From Acinetobacter ihumii (lineage in GTDB: Bacteria > Pseudomonadota > Gammaproteobacteria > Pseudomonadales > Moraxellaceae): a stretch of 64,000 nt of DNA. The position numbers and the translations under genes were made by a program. The stretch spans positions 2,183,005 to 2,247,004 of the forward strand of contig NZ_LR130760.1 of NCBI RefSeq assembly GCF_900625095.1, written 5' to 3'. Below the pieces are notes generated by a model that was not told where the DNA came from, did no database searches, and saw only the letters and a list, made by a program, of their open reading frames with translations. Below, piece after piece: positions 17,077 to 25,120 of this stretch. Position 1 is the stretch's first letter; each line of letters opens with the position of its first letter.

Positions 17077-17961
17077 TTATTTTGCTTTTTCAAACGATGC
17101 ATCAAGATATTGTTCAAACGCATGGTAATTAATGCGCTCATACAGTTCTTGACGGGTTTGCATGGTATCCACCACATTCTTTTGTGTGCCTTCTTGACGC
17201 AAGGTCTGATAGACATTTTCTGCCGCCTTGTTCATGGCACGAAATGCTGACAATGGATATAACGCAATGCTGACATCAGCAGAAGCCAGTTCTTCCGTGG
17301 TAAATAATGGCGTAGAACCAAATTCAGTAATATTGGCCAAAATAGGAGCTTGGGTGGCATTGGCAAATTGCTTATACATCGCCAGTTCAGTAATCGCTTC
17401 TGGAAACAACATATCTGCACCCGCTTCAATATAAGCACCTGCACGATCAATCGCTGCTTGTAAACCATCTACCGCCAAGGCATCGGTACGCGCCATAATG
17501 ACAAAGCTGTCATCGGTACGTGCATCGACAGCTGCTTTAATGCGATCCACCATTTCTTGCTGGGTTACGATTGCCTTGTTCGGACGATGACCACAACGTT
17601 TAGCCCCGACTTGATCTTCAATATGCATGGCTGCCGCGCCAAATTTAATCATTGATTTGGTGGTACGTGCGATATTGAAAGCAGAAGCACCGAAACCGGT
17701 GTCAACATCCACCAATAAAGGTAAATCACATACATCGGTAATGCGGCGTACATCGGTCAGAACATCATCCAGATTACTAATGCCTAAATCTGGCAAGCCT
17801 AAAGAACCAGCAGCAACACCACCACCAGACAAATAAATCGCTTGATAACCTGCGCGTTTTGCCAGTAAAGCATGGTTGGCATTGATGGTTCCTACCACCT
17901 GTAATGGATGCTCATTGGCAACAGCATCTCTAAATTTTTGACCTGCGGATAATGTTGTCAT
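17077..17961 (-). CDS. prpB: methylisocitrate lyase
   Basis: A 294-residue isocitrate-lyase-superfamily enzyme that splits 2-methylisocitrate into pyruvate and succinate, the last step of the methylcitrate cycle. Visible motifs are YLSGGGVAA, the metal-site VDVDTGFG, the catalytic KRCGHRPNK loop with its cysteine, and [10 protein letters not shown]. The ATG at 17961 gives the usual length and follows AAGGA; the frame remains open 13 codons further to 18000, but those overlap nothing conserved. It is the first enzyme gene of the operon, 35 bases after the GntR gene. Confidence 0.96.
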   Translation of the reverse strand: MTTLSAGQKFRDAVANEHPLQVVGTINANHALLAKRAGYQAIYLSGGGVAAGSLGLPDLGISNLDDVLTDVRRITDVCDLPLLVDVDTGFGASAFNIARTTKSMIKFGAAAMHIEDQVGAKRCGHRPNKAIVTQQEMVDRIKAAVDARTDDSFVIMARTDALAVDGLQAAIDRAGAYIEAGADMLFPEAITELAMYKQFANATQAPILANITEFGSTPLFTTEELASADVSIALYPLSAFRAMNKAAENVYQTLRQEGTQKNVVDTMQTRQELYERINYHAFEQYLDASFEKAK

Positions 17962-17996
17962 GAATTCCTTCACTCCTTGTGTATGCAGCATCTGGC

Positions 17997-18665
17997 TCAA
18001 ACCAAATGTTTTTGAATGTTTCGATAAGATGAAGCGATGTGACGACGCATCAAGAGTTCGGCCAGTTCAGCATCGCCCTCTGCAATTGCGTCTAAAATAT
18101 GAAGATGTTCTGAAAGTGCACGATGTGGGCGATTCGGCGTTTTGGAATATTGCACCCGATACATGCGGATCAAATGATACAACTCATCACAGAGCATTTT
18201 TTCCAGCGTTTTATTGCCACAGTTTTTGATAATGCAATAATGAAAATCGTCTTGTCCTTCCTGCAAATAATAGCCTTTGCCTTCTTTGAAGTTCGGATCT
18301 TGTGCATGCAGATGTAGCACTTCACGTAAGTTTAAAATTTGTTGTTTATCGATGCTTTGCGCTGCCAGTCGGCAGGCTAAACCCTCTAAATTTTCCCGAA
18401 TTTGATAAAGTTCGCACAATTGTTGATGCGACAAAGACACCACTCTCGCACCGACATGGGCAGTACGTTCCACCAGTTTTTGTCCTTCAAGACGATGAAT
18501 TGCCTCACGTAAAGGACCACGACTAATGCCATAAATTCTGGCCAATTCAGGTTCAGAAATTTTACTGCCCGGTGCGATTTCACCACTCACGATTGCGGTC
18601 TGGATTTTTTTAAAAATCTGATCCGTCAGAGTCATACTGAGCAATTCTTTCACGGGTTGAGTCAT
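17997..18665 (-). CDS. GntR-family (FCD) transcriptional regulator of the prp operon
   Basis: A 222-residue regulator with an N-terminal winged helix ([31 protein letters not shown], about residues 30-65) and a C-terminal all-helical FCD ligand domain with metal-type His/Asp residues ([17 protein letters not shown]). It is the first gene of the prp transcript, so likely autoregulated and responsive to a methylcitrate-cycle intermediate, replacing the NtrC-type PrpR of enterobacteria. GGTGAG stands six bases before the ATG. Two identical-type palindromes upstream fit as its binding sites. Confidence 0.88.
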   Translation of the reverse strand: MTQPVKELLSMTLTDQIFKKIQTAIVSGEIAPGSKISEPELARIYGISRGPLREAIHRLEGQKLVERTAHVGARVVSLSHQQLCELYQIRENLEGLACRLAAQSIDKQQILNLREVLHLHAQDPNFKEGKGYYLQEGQDDFHYCIIKNCGNKTLEKMLCDELYHLIRMYRVQYSKTPNRPHRALSEHLHILDAIAEGDAELAELLMRRHIASSYRNIQKHLV

Positions 18666-18679
18666 GACAAGCTCACCAT

Positions 18680-18691
18680 ATTGTCAACAAT
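18680..18691. promoter_or_regulatory. operator 1 for the prp GntR regulator
   Basis: ATTGTCAACAAT, a near-perfect palindrome of the TTGT-N2-ACAA type used by FCD-GntR proteins, 15 bases upstream of the regulator's ATG. Confidence 0.65.
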
Positions 18692-18742
18692 TAATATTTT
18701 ACAACGCTAAAAATAAAGCCAAAAAAAGATAAAATCAACAAC

Positions 18743-18754
18743 ATTGTCGACAAT
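18743..18754. promoter_or_regulatory. operator 2 for the prp GntR regulator
   Basis: ATTGTCGACAAT, a perfect 12-bp palindrome matching operator 1 at 11 of 12 positions. The centres are 63 bases apart, six helical turns, so both sites face the same side of the DNA and bracket the presumed promoter. Confidence 0.7.
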
Positions 18755-19064
18755 TATGAAATTTTGTTCAAAAAACATAGACTGAATTCATACGCATTCA
18801 GGAATTTTCATTAAGCAATTTTTCTATTTGAATTGTTGCTTTACAAAGCTGTAACGAAACCTAAATAACTGCGCTGGCTGTGTTTATGCAAATCGTTTTT
18901 TTATCTGTAGTTTATTGAAAATAATAAAATAAATTTAAAGTCAGGCATGATGAGTGCTGCCCTGATTGCAGTTTTGGTGCTGTTCGGCTTTTGGATGTAG
19001 CTACGAAAATAAATAGTGCTTTGATCACAAAGATTTATTTTTAAATACAGTTGAAGCAATCAAA
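18755..19064. other. non-coding gap between prp promoter and zigA terminator region
   Basis: AT-rich with no long frame. The only candidate is a 17-codon hydrophobic frame (18947-19000), listed separately. Confidence 0.5.
18947..19000 (+). CDS. possible 17-residue hydrophobic peptide
   Basis: A tiny frame reads MMSAALIAVLVLFGFWM and would form a single membrane helix. Only a weak CAGG/AAAG element precedes it and there is no clear promoter. Small membrane peptides of this kind exist (KdpF, CydX types), but no partner gene is adjacent. It may well be chance. Confidence 0.15.
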   Translation: MMSAALIAVLVLFGFWM

Positions 19065-19094
19065 CAGTCCCATCGTGCCAGCACGGTGGGACTG
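19065..19094 (-). terminator. 14-bp hairpin downstream of zigA
   Basis: CAGTCCCATCGTGC and GCACGGTGGGACTG pair over 14 positions with one wobble. The hairpin is 15 bases past the zigA stop. On the minus strand it is followed by TTTGATTG, a weak U tract. Confidence 0.6.
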
Positions 19095-19109
19095 TCGCAG
19101 TCCGATGAC

Positions 19110-20333
19110 TCATGATGCGTTAAAATCTGCCCATGCTTCAAAAGGGTTATACATCTGTTGCCAGCCTTCTGGACCCATCGCCATTTCAGCATCGCTTAAC
19201 AAACACGCATCAAATTGTGCAATCAAGTATGACTCATCCATGTCCATGCCAATAATCACGATCTCCTGACGTGCATCGCCTGTATCGCTATCCCAGTTTT
19301 TACGAATCGCCACCAGACTTTCAGGGTCACTCGGCCAATGATCTTCGGGTACAGAAGCCCACCAATGTCCTGCAACCCCATGCCGAGCGACAGCGCCTGC
19401 TTGCGACCACGAGCCTGCCAAGGTCGGATGAGATGCCAGCCAAAAGAAACCTTTAGAACGAATTACCCCTCTCCATTCGGAGTTAATAAAATCATAAAAG
19501 CGTTGCGGATGAAAAGGACGGCGCGCGCGGTAGACAAAACTACGGATCCCATATTCTTCTGTTTCTGGAGTATGTTCACCACGTAATTCTTTTAACCAGC
19601 CCGGTGCTTGTGCCGCTTCATGAAAATCAAATAGATGCGTATTCAACACTTGATCTAAATCGACTTTGCCAAACTCAGAAACTTCAATCCGTGCACGCGG
19701 ATTTAACTGTTTTAAAATTGCAAATAAGCGTTGTTTTTCGTCTTCATCAATCAAATCGACTTTGTTAAGTACAATCACATCACAAAATTCAATTTGGTCA
19801 ATGAGCAGATCAACCACGCTACGCTCATCCTCTTCACCCAGAGACTCACCGCGCTGTTGCAAACTGTCATACGAGCTATAGTCTTTAAGGAAATTAAAGG
19901 CATCTACTACCGTAACCATGGTATCCAGACGAGCAAATTCATTCAATGAAACGCCCGACTCATCCTCAAAGGTAAAGGTTTCTGCTACAGGCAACGGTTC
20001 TGAAATACCCGTCGATTCAATCACCAATTGATCAAAACGTTGTTCTTCTGCCAGACGTCGTACTTCCAGCAATAAATCCTCACGTAAAGTACAACAAATA
20101 CAACCATTACTCATTTCGACCAGTTTTTCATCCGTTCTGGACAGTTCTGCCCCGCCATCACGAACCAATGCAGCATCAATATTCACCTCCGACATATCAT
20201 TGACAATAACGGCGATACGACGACCTTCGCGATTATTTAAAATATGATTCAGTAAGGTGGTTTTGCCTGCCCCCAGAAAACCTGAAAGCACAGTTACGGG
20301 GAGTTTTAAAGAAGTGGCTAGAGGAGTATCCAT
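19110..20333 (-). CDS. zigA: COG0523 zinc-responsive GTPase metallochaperone (ZigA-like)
   Basis: A 407-residue CobW/COG0523 G3E GTPase. The P-loop GFLGAGKTT is near residue 17, the metal-binding GCICC motif ([12 protein letters not shown]) near residue 75, NKVD supplies the guanine contact, and the C-terminal domain has [13 protein letters not shown] and a [12 protein letters not shown] ending typical of this subgroup. In A. baumannii, ZigA is made under zinc starvation and helps keep zinc available to histidine ammonia-lyase. The ATG at 20333 lies eight bases after the zur stop. It is the third gene of zrlA-zur-zigA. Confidence 0.9.
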   Translation of the reverse strand: MDTPLATSLKLPVTVLSGFLGAGKTTLLNHILNNREGRRIAVIVNDMSEVNIDAALVRDGGAELSRTDEKLVEMSNGCICCTLREDLLLEVRRLAEEQRFDQLVIESTGISEPLPVAETFTFEDESGVSLNEFARLDTMVTVVDAFNFLKDYSSYDSLQQRGESLGEEDERSVVDLLIDQIEFCDVIVLNKVDLIDEDEKQRLFAILKQLNPRARIEVSEFGKVDLDQVLNTHLFDFHEAAQAPGWLKELRGEHTPETEEYGIRSFVYRARRPFHPQRFYDFINSEWRGVIRSKGFFWLASHPTLAGSWSQAGAVARHGVAGHWWASVPEDHWPSDPESLVAIRKNWDSDTGDARQEIVIIGMDMDESYLIAQFDACLLSDAEMAMGPEGWQQMYNPFEAWADFNAS

Positions 20334-20341
20334 TGGCTGTC

Positions 20342-20758
20342 TCACTTTGATATGAATGATGAGGAACTGTCTTTGCAATTACAGGATGCACACTGACCCA
20401 GTAACTCGACATAGTGTGAGCTGGCATTAAACTGCTTGCGAGAAAGTGCTTGCTGCATGATTGAACCCAATTGCGGCGTATCAATCACATCTACGCTTTG
20501 GCATTGAGTACAAATAGTAATAAGGGGATAGTTTTGTCCCGGTTTTAATTCATGTGCCACATATAGATTCAGGCTATTTAGCTTCAAAATCAGACCGTAA
20601 TCGGTCAATTTTTTTAAAATACGGTAAATCTGAATAGGAGCATTGAGTCCCAAAGGTTTGGCTTGATCCAAAATGAAATAAGCACTCAATGCCTTATTCT
20701 GCATTTTTAAAATATCGAGGATTTGCTGCTGTGCCAGACTCAGTTTAAGCTTGTTCAT
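20342..20758 (-). CDS. zur: zinc uptake regulator Zur (Fur family)
   Basis: A 138-residue Fur-family repressor with an N-terminal winged helix ([30 protein letters not shown]) and a dimer domain with two Cys pairs (CTQC and CASCNC) for structural zinc. The start at 20758 overlaps the zrlA stop in an ATGA junction, and gives [12 protein letters not shown]; the frame is open further upstream inside zrlA. Because it sits inside a transcript whose promoter region carries a Zur-type box, it is likely autoregulated. Close linkage with zigA and folE2 supports Zur rather than Fur. Confidence 0.92.
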   Translation of the reverse strand: MNKLKLSLAQQQILDILKMQNKALSAYFILDQAKPLGLNAPIQIYRILKKLTDYGLILKLNSLNLYVAHELKPGQNYPLITICTQCQSVDVIDTPQLGSIMQQALSRKQFNASSHYVELLGQCASCNCKDSSSSFISK

Positions 20759-21507
20759 GGGATGATCGATGCCTGAGTTTGAGACAAGAAAGAAGCATTC
20801 AAACAAGGTGATGAAGTCTTTTTATGATCAGGTCCCCACGTGCGATATCCAGCACTGTCTATATGAATTTGTCCTGAGGCATAAATGCCTAGCCCCATCT
20901 GCAACGCTTCTCCCTGCTCCAGCCAAAATTGACACAATCGTTGCTTGGACTGCTCAATCATGCGCTGTTCATCAGCTGAAGGTTGAGGACTACCGATCCG
21001 AAAATCCAGTGCCGAATTAAACACATGTCTGGATGAATCCGCACCAGCAGCACACCGATTCAGATTAAAATTACGATAAACCGAGGTCACGCTAAAATCC
21101 TGAATCACGCCACGCTGAACCAATTGTTTTAATATATTTAAGGTCGGAACAATGTTGCTCCAGATTTCACGAGGTGGGACTTCAAACTCCTGAGCCGCAC
21201 ATTTTTGCCAGTCTCTGGCAGTTTGTAATAATTCAAAATCAGAAATCACGTTGGCAATCTGATGCTGTTGTAAAAAAGCCTTATATGACTGGACCTGTTG
21301 CTGATGATCAGCTTGCTTCAGCCACACCTGAAAAGCCGCAGCAAGTTCTGGGGTGCGTAATGTGCTAGACCTGCTTGCCGTCGAGCCATGGGTCATTGAG
21401 GTAGATTGAGGATAGGTAAGCTGAGCCGTGTCTAGCTTGGGCTGAATGGGCTGTTGACGACACGCGGTCAACAATAAAATGAAAGCTAACAAAAAAATAT
21501 ACTGCAT
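20755..21507 (-). CDS. zrlA: zinc-regulated M15-type peptidase lipoprotein (ZrlA-like)
   Basis: A 250-residue lipoprotein: short signal peptide ending in the lipobox LLTAC. The C-terminal half is a peptidase M15 domain of the D-Ala-D-Ala carboxypeptidase type, with zinc-ligand motifs SRHVFNSALDFR and IHIDSAGYRTWG. A Zur-regulated lipoprotein peptidase, ZrlA, is described in A. baumannii as maintaining cell-wall integrity in zinc starvation, and context here (first gene before zur and zigA) fits. It overlaps zur by four bases. A zinc enzyme induced when zinc is short is notable in itself. Confidence 0.82.
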   Translation of the reverse strand: MQYIFLLAFILLLTACRQQPIQPKLDTAQLTYPQSTSMTHGSTASRSSTLRTPELAAAFQVWLKQADHQQQVQSYKAFLQQHQIANVISDFELLQTARDWQKCAAQEFEVPPREIWSNIVPTLNILKQLVQRGVIQDFSVTSVYRNFNLNRCAAGADSSRHVFNSALDFRIGSPQPSADEQRMIEQSKQRLCQFWLEQGEALQMGLGIYASGQIHIDSAGYRTWGPDHKKTSSPCLNASFLSQTQASIIP

Positions 21508-21593
21508 TCAGATGGACCACTTCATGATTCGCTGTCGACATTGATCAGGTTTTTACCTGAAAAACCCCCTACTTCATTTTAAAAAGCATACAA

Positions 21594-21611
21594 GTTACGT
21601 TATAACATTTC
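21594..21611. promoter_or_regulatory. Zur box upstream of zrlA-zur-zigA
   Basis: GTTACGTTATAACATTTC shares the GTTATAAC core with the folE2 box and resembles the Zur consensus; 12 of 18 positions are symmetric. It lies 87 bases before the zrlA ATG and is itself enclosed by an outer inverted repeat, CTACTTCAT (21569-21577) and ATGAAGTAG (21621-21629). Confidence 0.65.
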
Positions 21612-21790
21612 AATAAAAGAATGAAGTAGAATTTGTCCTGTTAAAGGTCGCAAATATTCATGTTTTAAATCATTTTATTTTTCAGCAAATTATAGTTATT
21701 TATTATTTAAATTGTCTCTTAGCTCAAATGAAGTTTAAGCAAGTTGGTTGAGTTTTATGGTTAATCGCTAGCGATAATAGGATTTAAATG

Positions 21791-21806
21791 TTATGTTATA
21801 ACATAA
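21791..21806. promoter_or_regulatory. Zur box upstream of folE2 operon
   Basis: TTATGTTATAACATAA is a perfect 16-bp palindrome close to the gamma-proteobacterial Zur consensus (ATGTTATA..TATAACAT type), 27 bases before the folE2 ATG, where bound Zur would block transcription. The rest of the 326-base divergent region (21508-21833) holds only the other Zur box and no gene. Confidence 0.75.
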
Positions 21807-21833
21807 TATTTATCACAACATTCTTTTGTTGAT

Positions 21834-22736
21834 ATGACTTCGATGCTACCTGATATTTCTGCCGAACCTTTTCACATCTCTCATTCTTCGCGTCTGGACT
21901 GGGTCGGTATGGAAAATATTGCCTTACCCATTCATCTGCAACACCACCGCTGCCTGAGTAAAGTCAACGCCTATGTCAGTCTGGATGACCCCAATGCCAA
22001 AGGCATACACATGTCCAGATTATATACGCGACTACTGGATTTGAGTGATCTTGCAACCTTAAAACTGAGTGATCTGCAACAGCTCTTGCAGGATTTTTTA
22101 ATCAGTCATCAACCCTTATCACAACACGCCAGAATTGAGATTCAAACTGAACTTGAGTTACAACGCCCTGCATTAATCAGTGATTTATCAGGCTATAAAA
22201 GTTATCCGATTCGCCTATCCTGCCAATTGAATCAACAGGTGTTTACAGCCGAACTGGCGGTAGAAGTGACCTATTCATCGACCTGTCCATGTTCTGCTGC
22301 ATTGGCACGGGACTTGATTCAAAAAAGTTTTAGAAAAGCGATTGAAAGCCAGCAACTTGATTCAGGTCATCCCGAAGCGATATTGGCTTGGCTAGGCACC
22401 ACCGATGCGATTGTCGCGACACCGCATAGCCAGCGTAGTTTTGCGCAACTGAAATTTAAATTAGTGCCAACACTAGATGATCTTCCGGTCATTGAATTGA
22501 TTGACTGTGCCGAAACTGCATTGGCAACTCCTGTTCAAACCGCAGTTAAAAGGGTCGATGAGCAAGCTTTTGCTTTAGCCAATGGACAAAATTTGATGTT
22601 TTGTGAAGATGCTGCCCGTCGTTTACATGCGGCATTTATAAATCATCCTAAAATTTCAGGATGTTATTTTAAGGTGATTCATGCCGAAAGTTTGCATGCG
22701 CACGATGCAGTGGCACAAGGTTCATGGCAATGGTAA
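21834..22736 (+). CDS. folE2: GTP cyclohydrolase FolE2 (type IB)
   Basis: A 300-residue type IB GTP cyclohydrolase that opens GTP to dihydroneopterin triphosphate for folate synthesis without strictly needing zinc. The start of the domain shows LDWVGMENIALPI, and the active-site segment YSSTCPCSAALARD has Cys151 and Cys153. In several bacteria FolE2 is induced by zinc starvation to replace the zinc enzyme FolE, and here a perfect Zur-type palindrome is 27 bases upstream. It is the first gene of a four-gene operon; hisI begins before its stop. An ATG at 21843 is an alternative start. Confidence 0.95.
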   Translation: MTSMLPDISAEPFHISHSSRLDWVGMENIALPIHLQHHRCLSKVNAYVSLDDPNAKGIHMSRLYTRLLDLSDLATLKLSDLQQLLQDFLISHQPLSQHARIEIQTELELQRPALISDLSGYKSYPIRLSCQLNQQVFTAELAVEVTYSSTCPCSAALARDLIQKSFRKAIESQQLDSGHPEAILAWLGTTDAIVATPHSQRSFAQLKFKLVPTLDDLPVIELIDCAETALATPVQTAVKRVDEQAFALANGQNLMFCEDAARRLHAAFINHPKISGCYFKVIHAESLHAHDAVAQGSWQW

Positions 22737-23149
22737 GTCACTCTATTTTTCTGGATATGGAACAAGGCGATTTAGGCCAAGAATATCTAGTTCACACTGT
22801 GCTGGAGAGTATTCCATGGAATCAGGAGGGTCTGATTGCGGCCATCGCGCAGGATGCCCAGAGCAAAGAGGTGCTGATGCTGGCGTGGGTCAATCGGGAA
22901 GCATTGATGGAAACGCTCAGTACCCGACGGGTGTGTTATTGGTCCCGATCACGCCAACAGCTATGGCGTAAAGGTGAAAGTTCTGGACACATTCAGACGC
23001 TTATAGAAGCGCGTCTGGATTGTGACGGCGATGCCTTATTACTCTTGGTACAACAGCAGGGTCCGGCCTGTCACACCCATCGTCCCAATTGTTTTTACAT
23101 CGGTTTAGACACAGAACAAGCCACTATTTTAACCGAGCCGATGCGCTAA
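22730..23149 (+). CDS. hisI: phosphoribosyl-AMP cyclohydrolase, Zur-operon paralog
   Basis: A 139-residue HisI-family enzyme (third step of histidine synthesis, opening phosphoribosyl-AMP). Motifs include MLAWVNREAL, CYWSRSRQQLWRKGE, LDCDGDALLL, and GPACHTHRPNCF; the three cysteines that bind zinc in HisI (LDCD, ACH, NCF) are all kept. HisI paralogs recur in Zur-regulated clusters with FolE2 and COG0523 proteins. The start overlaps folE2: ATG at 22730 lies nine bases after AAGG, while ATG at 22724 is also possible. A genuine second HisI elsewhere is likely but cannot be seen here. Confidence 0.9.
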   Translation: MVSHSIFLDMEQGDLGQEYLVHTVLESIPWNQEGLIAAIAQDAQSKEVLMLAWVNREALMETLSTRRVCYWSRSRQQLWRKGESSGHIQTLIEARLDCDGDALLLLVQQQGPACHTHRPNCFYIGLDTEQATILTEPMR

Positions 23150-23186
23150 ACCTCTTTTTCAACTTTTAAATAGCAGTAGTGCCATT

Positions 23187-23747
23187 ATGATTCGTAAAAA
23201 TCCCTCAGGTCATTTGCCTGTGATCGACCAATCTGCGTATATTGACCACACCGCTATTATTTGTGGCAAGGTCATTATTCAAGCCAATGTTTTTGTTGGC
23301 CCTTATGCGGTCATCCGTGCCGATGAAGTCGATGAACATGGTGACATGCAACCAATTATCATCGGTGAAAACTCCAATATTCAGGATGGTGTGGTCATTC
23401 ACTCCAAAGCTGGCGCACAAGTGATCATTGGCAATAATTCCTCCATTGCGCATCGTTCGATTATTCATGGTCCTTGTGAAATTGGTCATCATGTCTTTAT
23501 CGGATTTAACAGCGTGTTATTTAACTGCAAAGTCGGCGACCACAGTGCGGTACGTCACAATGCGGTCGTGGATGGACGCGATCTGCCTGAGCGTTTTTAT
23601 GTGCCCGCCATGAGTCATATTCATAAAAAGACCGATTTAAGTCAGTTCCCACCAATCGATATTTCGATCAGTGAATTTTCAGAAAGTGTGGTGAGTACCA
23701 ATATTGAATTGGTACAAGGCTATAAGGCATTGCAAAATGAATTTTAG
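23187..23747 (+). CDS. gamma-class carbonic anhydrase family protein
   Basis: A 186-residue left-handed beta-helix protein with hexapeptide repeats (VIIQANVFVGPYAVIRAD, IIGENSNIQDGVVIH). Candidate metal ligands are His72, His89, His94 and the His101-His102 pair in CEIGHHVF. Gamma-carbonic anhydrases interconvert CO2 and bicarbonate and often use iron or cobalt as well as zinc, which fits a zinc-sparing role in this Zur-linked operon. It lies 37 bases after hisI and overlaps the dihydroorotase gene by 11 bases. Enzymatic activity is not certain, as many relatives are inactive in assays. Confidence 0.85.
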   Translation: MIRKNPSGHLPVIDQSAYIDHTAIICGKVIIQANVFVGPYAVIRADEVDEHGDMQPIIIGENSNIQDGVVIHSKAGAQVIIGNNSSIAHRSIIHGPCEIGHHVFIGFNSVLFNCKVGDHSAVRHNAVVDGRDLPERFYVPAMSHIHKKTDLSQFPPIDISISEFSESVVSTNIELVQGYKALQNEF

Positions 23748-25092
23748 AGCTTTGCCTGATCTGGTCATTCGAAATGCGCATGTGGTCAACGAAGGAAAGT
23801 CTGAATACCGTGATGTGCTGATTCAAAATGGGCGTATTACAAAAATTCAGTCCAGTATTTCGCAGGTCACGCAAGTCAAAAACATTGAAGCCAATGGTGC
23901 ATGGCTCATTCCGGGAATGATTGATGATCAAGTGCATTTTCGTGATCCAGGGTCACCGCACAAAGCCACCTTTGCCTCAGAATCGATGGCTGCCGTGGTG
24001 GGAGGAATCACCAGTGTCATGGACATGCCCAATACTCGTCCACCGACACTGGATTTCGCTGCCTTACAACAGAAGAAAGACATCGCCGCTCAACACAGCA
24101 TGACGAATTATGCCTTTCACTTTGGTGTGAGTGCTGACAACTTGGATATCGTTGAACATCTTGATCCAAAACAAGTAAGTGGAGTCAAAGTTTTTATGGG
24201 TGCATCGACAGGCAATATGCTGGTCGATGACCCCAAGGTATTAGAACGGCTATTTACCAACGTACCGACCATTTTACTCACCCATTGTGAATCGACCCCA
24301 CGCATTAAAGAGCTTGAAGATAAATATCGGGAACAATATGGCGAGCAGATTCCCGCATGGATGCATCCCAAGATTCGGGATGAACAGGCATGCTTTGAAA
24401 GTTCCAGTTTAGCAGTCGCATTGGCTCAAAAATATGGGACACAACTGCATGTGCTGCATATCAGCACTGCAAAAGAACTGAGTCTTTTTCAGGATTTGCC
24501 TTTAAAGCACAAACAGATCAGTGCAGAAGTCTGTATCCATCATCTGCATTTTAACGAGCGTGATTATGCAGATTTAGGTCATCTGATTAAATGTAATCCA
24601 GCCATTAAAACGCCAGCAGATCAACAAGCCCTGATTGATACAGTGGCACATAGTCAGCGTTTAGATATTATTGGGACGGATCATGCCCCACACACGTGGC
24701 AGGAAAAACAGTCTTCTTATTTTCATGCCCCATCAGGATTGCCTTTGGTACAACATGCCGTACCTGCGCTCATGGAATTGGTCGCGACCCAACAGCTCTC
24801 CATCGAAACACTGGTGCAAAAAACCGCTCATCAGGTTGCTGATTTATTTCGTCTTGAGGATCGGGGTTATATTCGTGAAGGTTATTGGGCAGATCTGGTT
24901 TTGCTTAAAGAAAACCAGAAGCATGAACCCGTCAACCAGCAACCGAATTTTATGCGCTGCGGATGGACACCGTTTCAGCATCAAACTTTCCGTTATCTGG
25001 TCGATACCACGATTGTTTCAGGACAATTGGCATGGCATCAACAACAACTGTTTATGAACTGTCGTGGTCAGGCTTTAGCAATCAATCGCTAA
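23737..25092 (+). CDS. pyrC: dihydroorotase-family enzyme, Zur-operon paralog
   Basis: A 451-residue class I dihydroorotase-like amidohydrolase (carbamoyl-aspartate to dihydroorotate, pyrimidine synthesis). Motifs in order: IDDQVHFRDPG, MDMPNTRPPT, LLTHCES, LHVLHISTAKE, GTDHAPHTWQEK. The usual HxH pair that begins the metal site reads Gln65-Val-His67, so one metal ligand is replaced; the later His and Asp ligands are kept. The start at 23737 overlaps the previous stop. Zur-controlled PyrC paralogs are known companions of FolE2 and COG0523 genes, and the altered ligand could lower zinc need; that is inference. Confidence 0.88.
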   Translation: MNFRALPDLVIRNAHVVNEGKSEYRDVLIQNGRITKIQSSISQVTQVKNIEANGAWLIPGMIDDQVHFRDPGSPHKATFASESMAAVVGGITSVMDMPNTRPPTLDFAALQQKKDIAAQHSMTNYAFHFGVSADNLDIVEHLDPKQVSGVKVFMGASTGNMLVDDPKVLERLFTNVPTILLTHCESTPRIKELEDKYREQYGEQIPAWMHPKIRDEQACFESSSLAVALAQKYGTQLHVLHISTAKELSLFQDLPLKHKQISAEVCIHHLHFNERDYADLGHLIKCNPAIKTPADQQALIDTVAHSQRLDIIGTDHAPHTWQEKQSSYFHAPSGLPLVQHAVPALMELVATQQLSIETLVQKTAHQVADLFRLEDRGYIREGYWADLVLLKENQKHEPVNQQPNFMRCGWTPFQHQTFRYLVDTTIVSGQLAWHQQQLFMNCRGQALAINR

Positions 25093-25096
25093 AGCC
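25071..25096. terminator. hairpin formed by the end of pyrC, between convergent genes
   Basis: GGCTTTAGC (25071-25079) pairs with GCTAAAGCC (25088-25096) around an eight-base loop. The arms include the last pyrC codons and its stop. No strong T run follows on either strand. Confidence 0.4.
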
Positions 25097-25120
25097 TGAA
25101 GTTCACATTGTTGAATGACC

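Noticed and set aside
24671..25057. 128-codon frame inside pyrC
   Set aside because: Alternative frame of a conserved gene; no family features.
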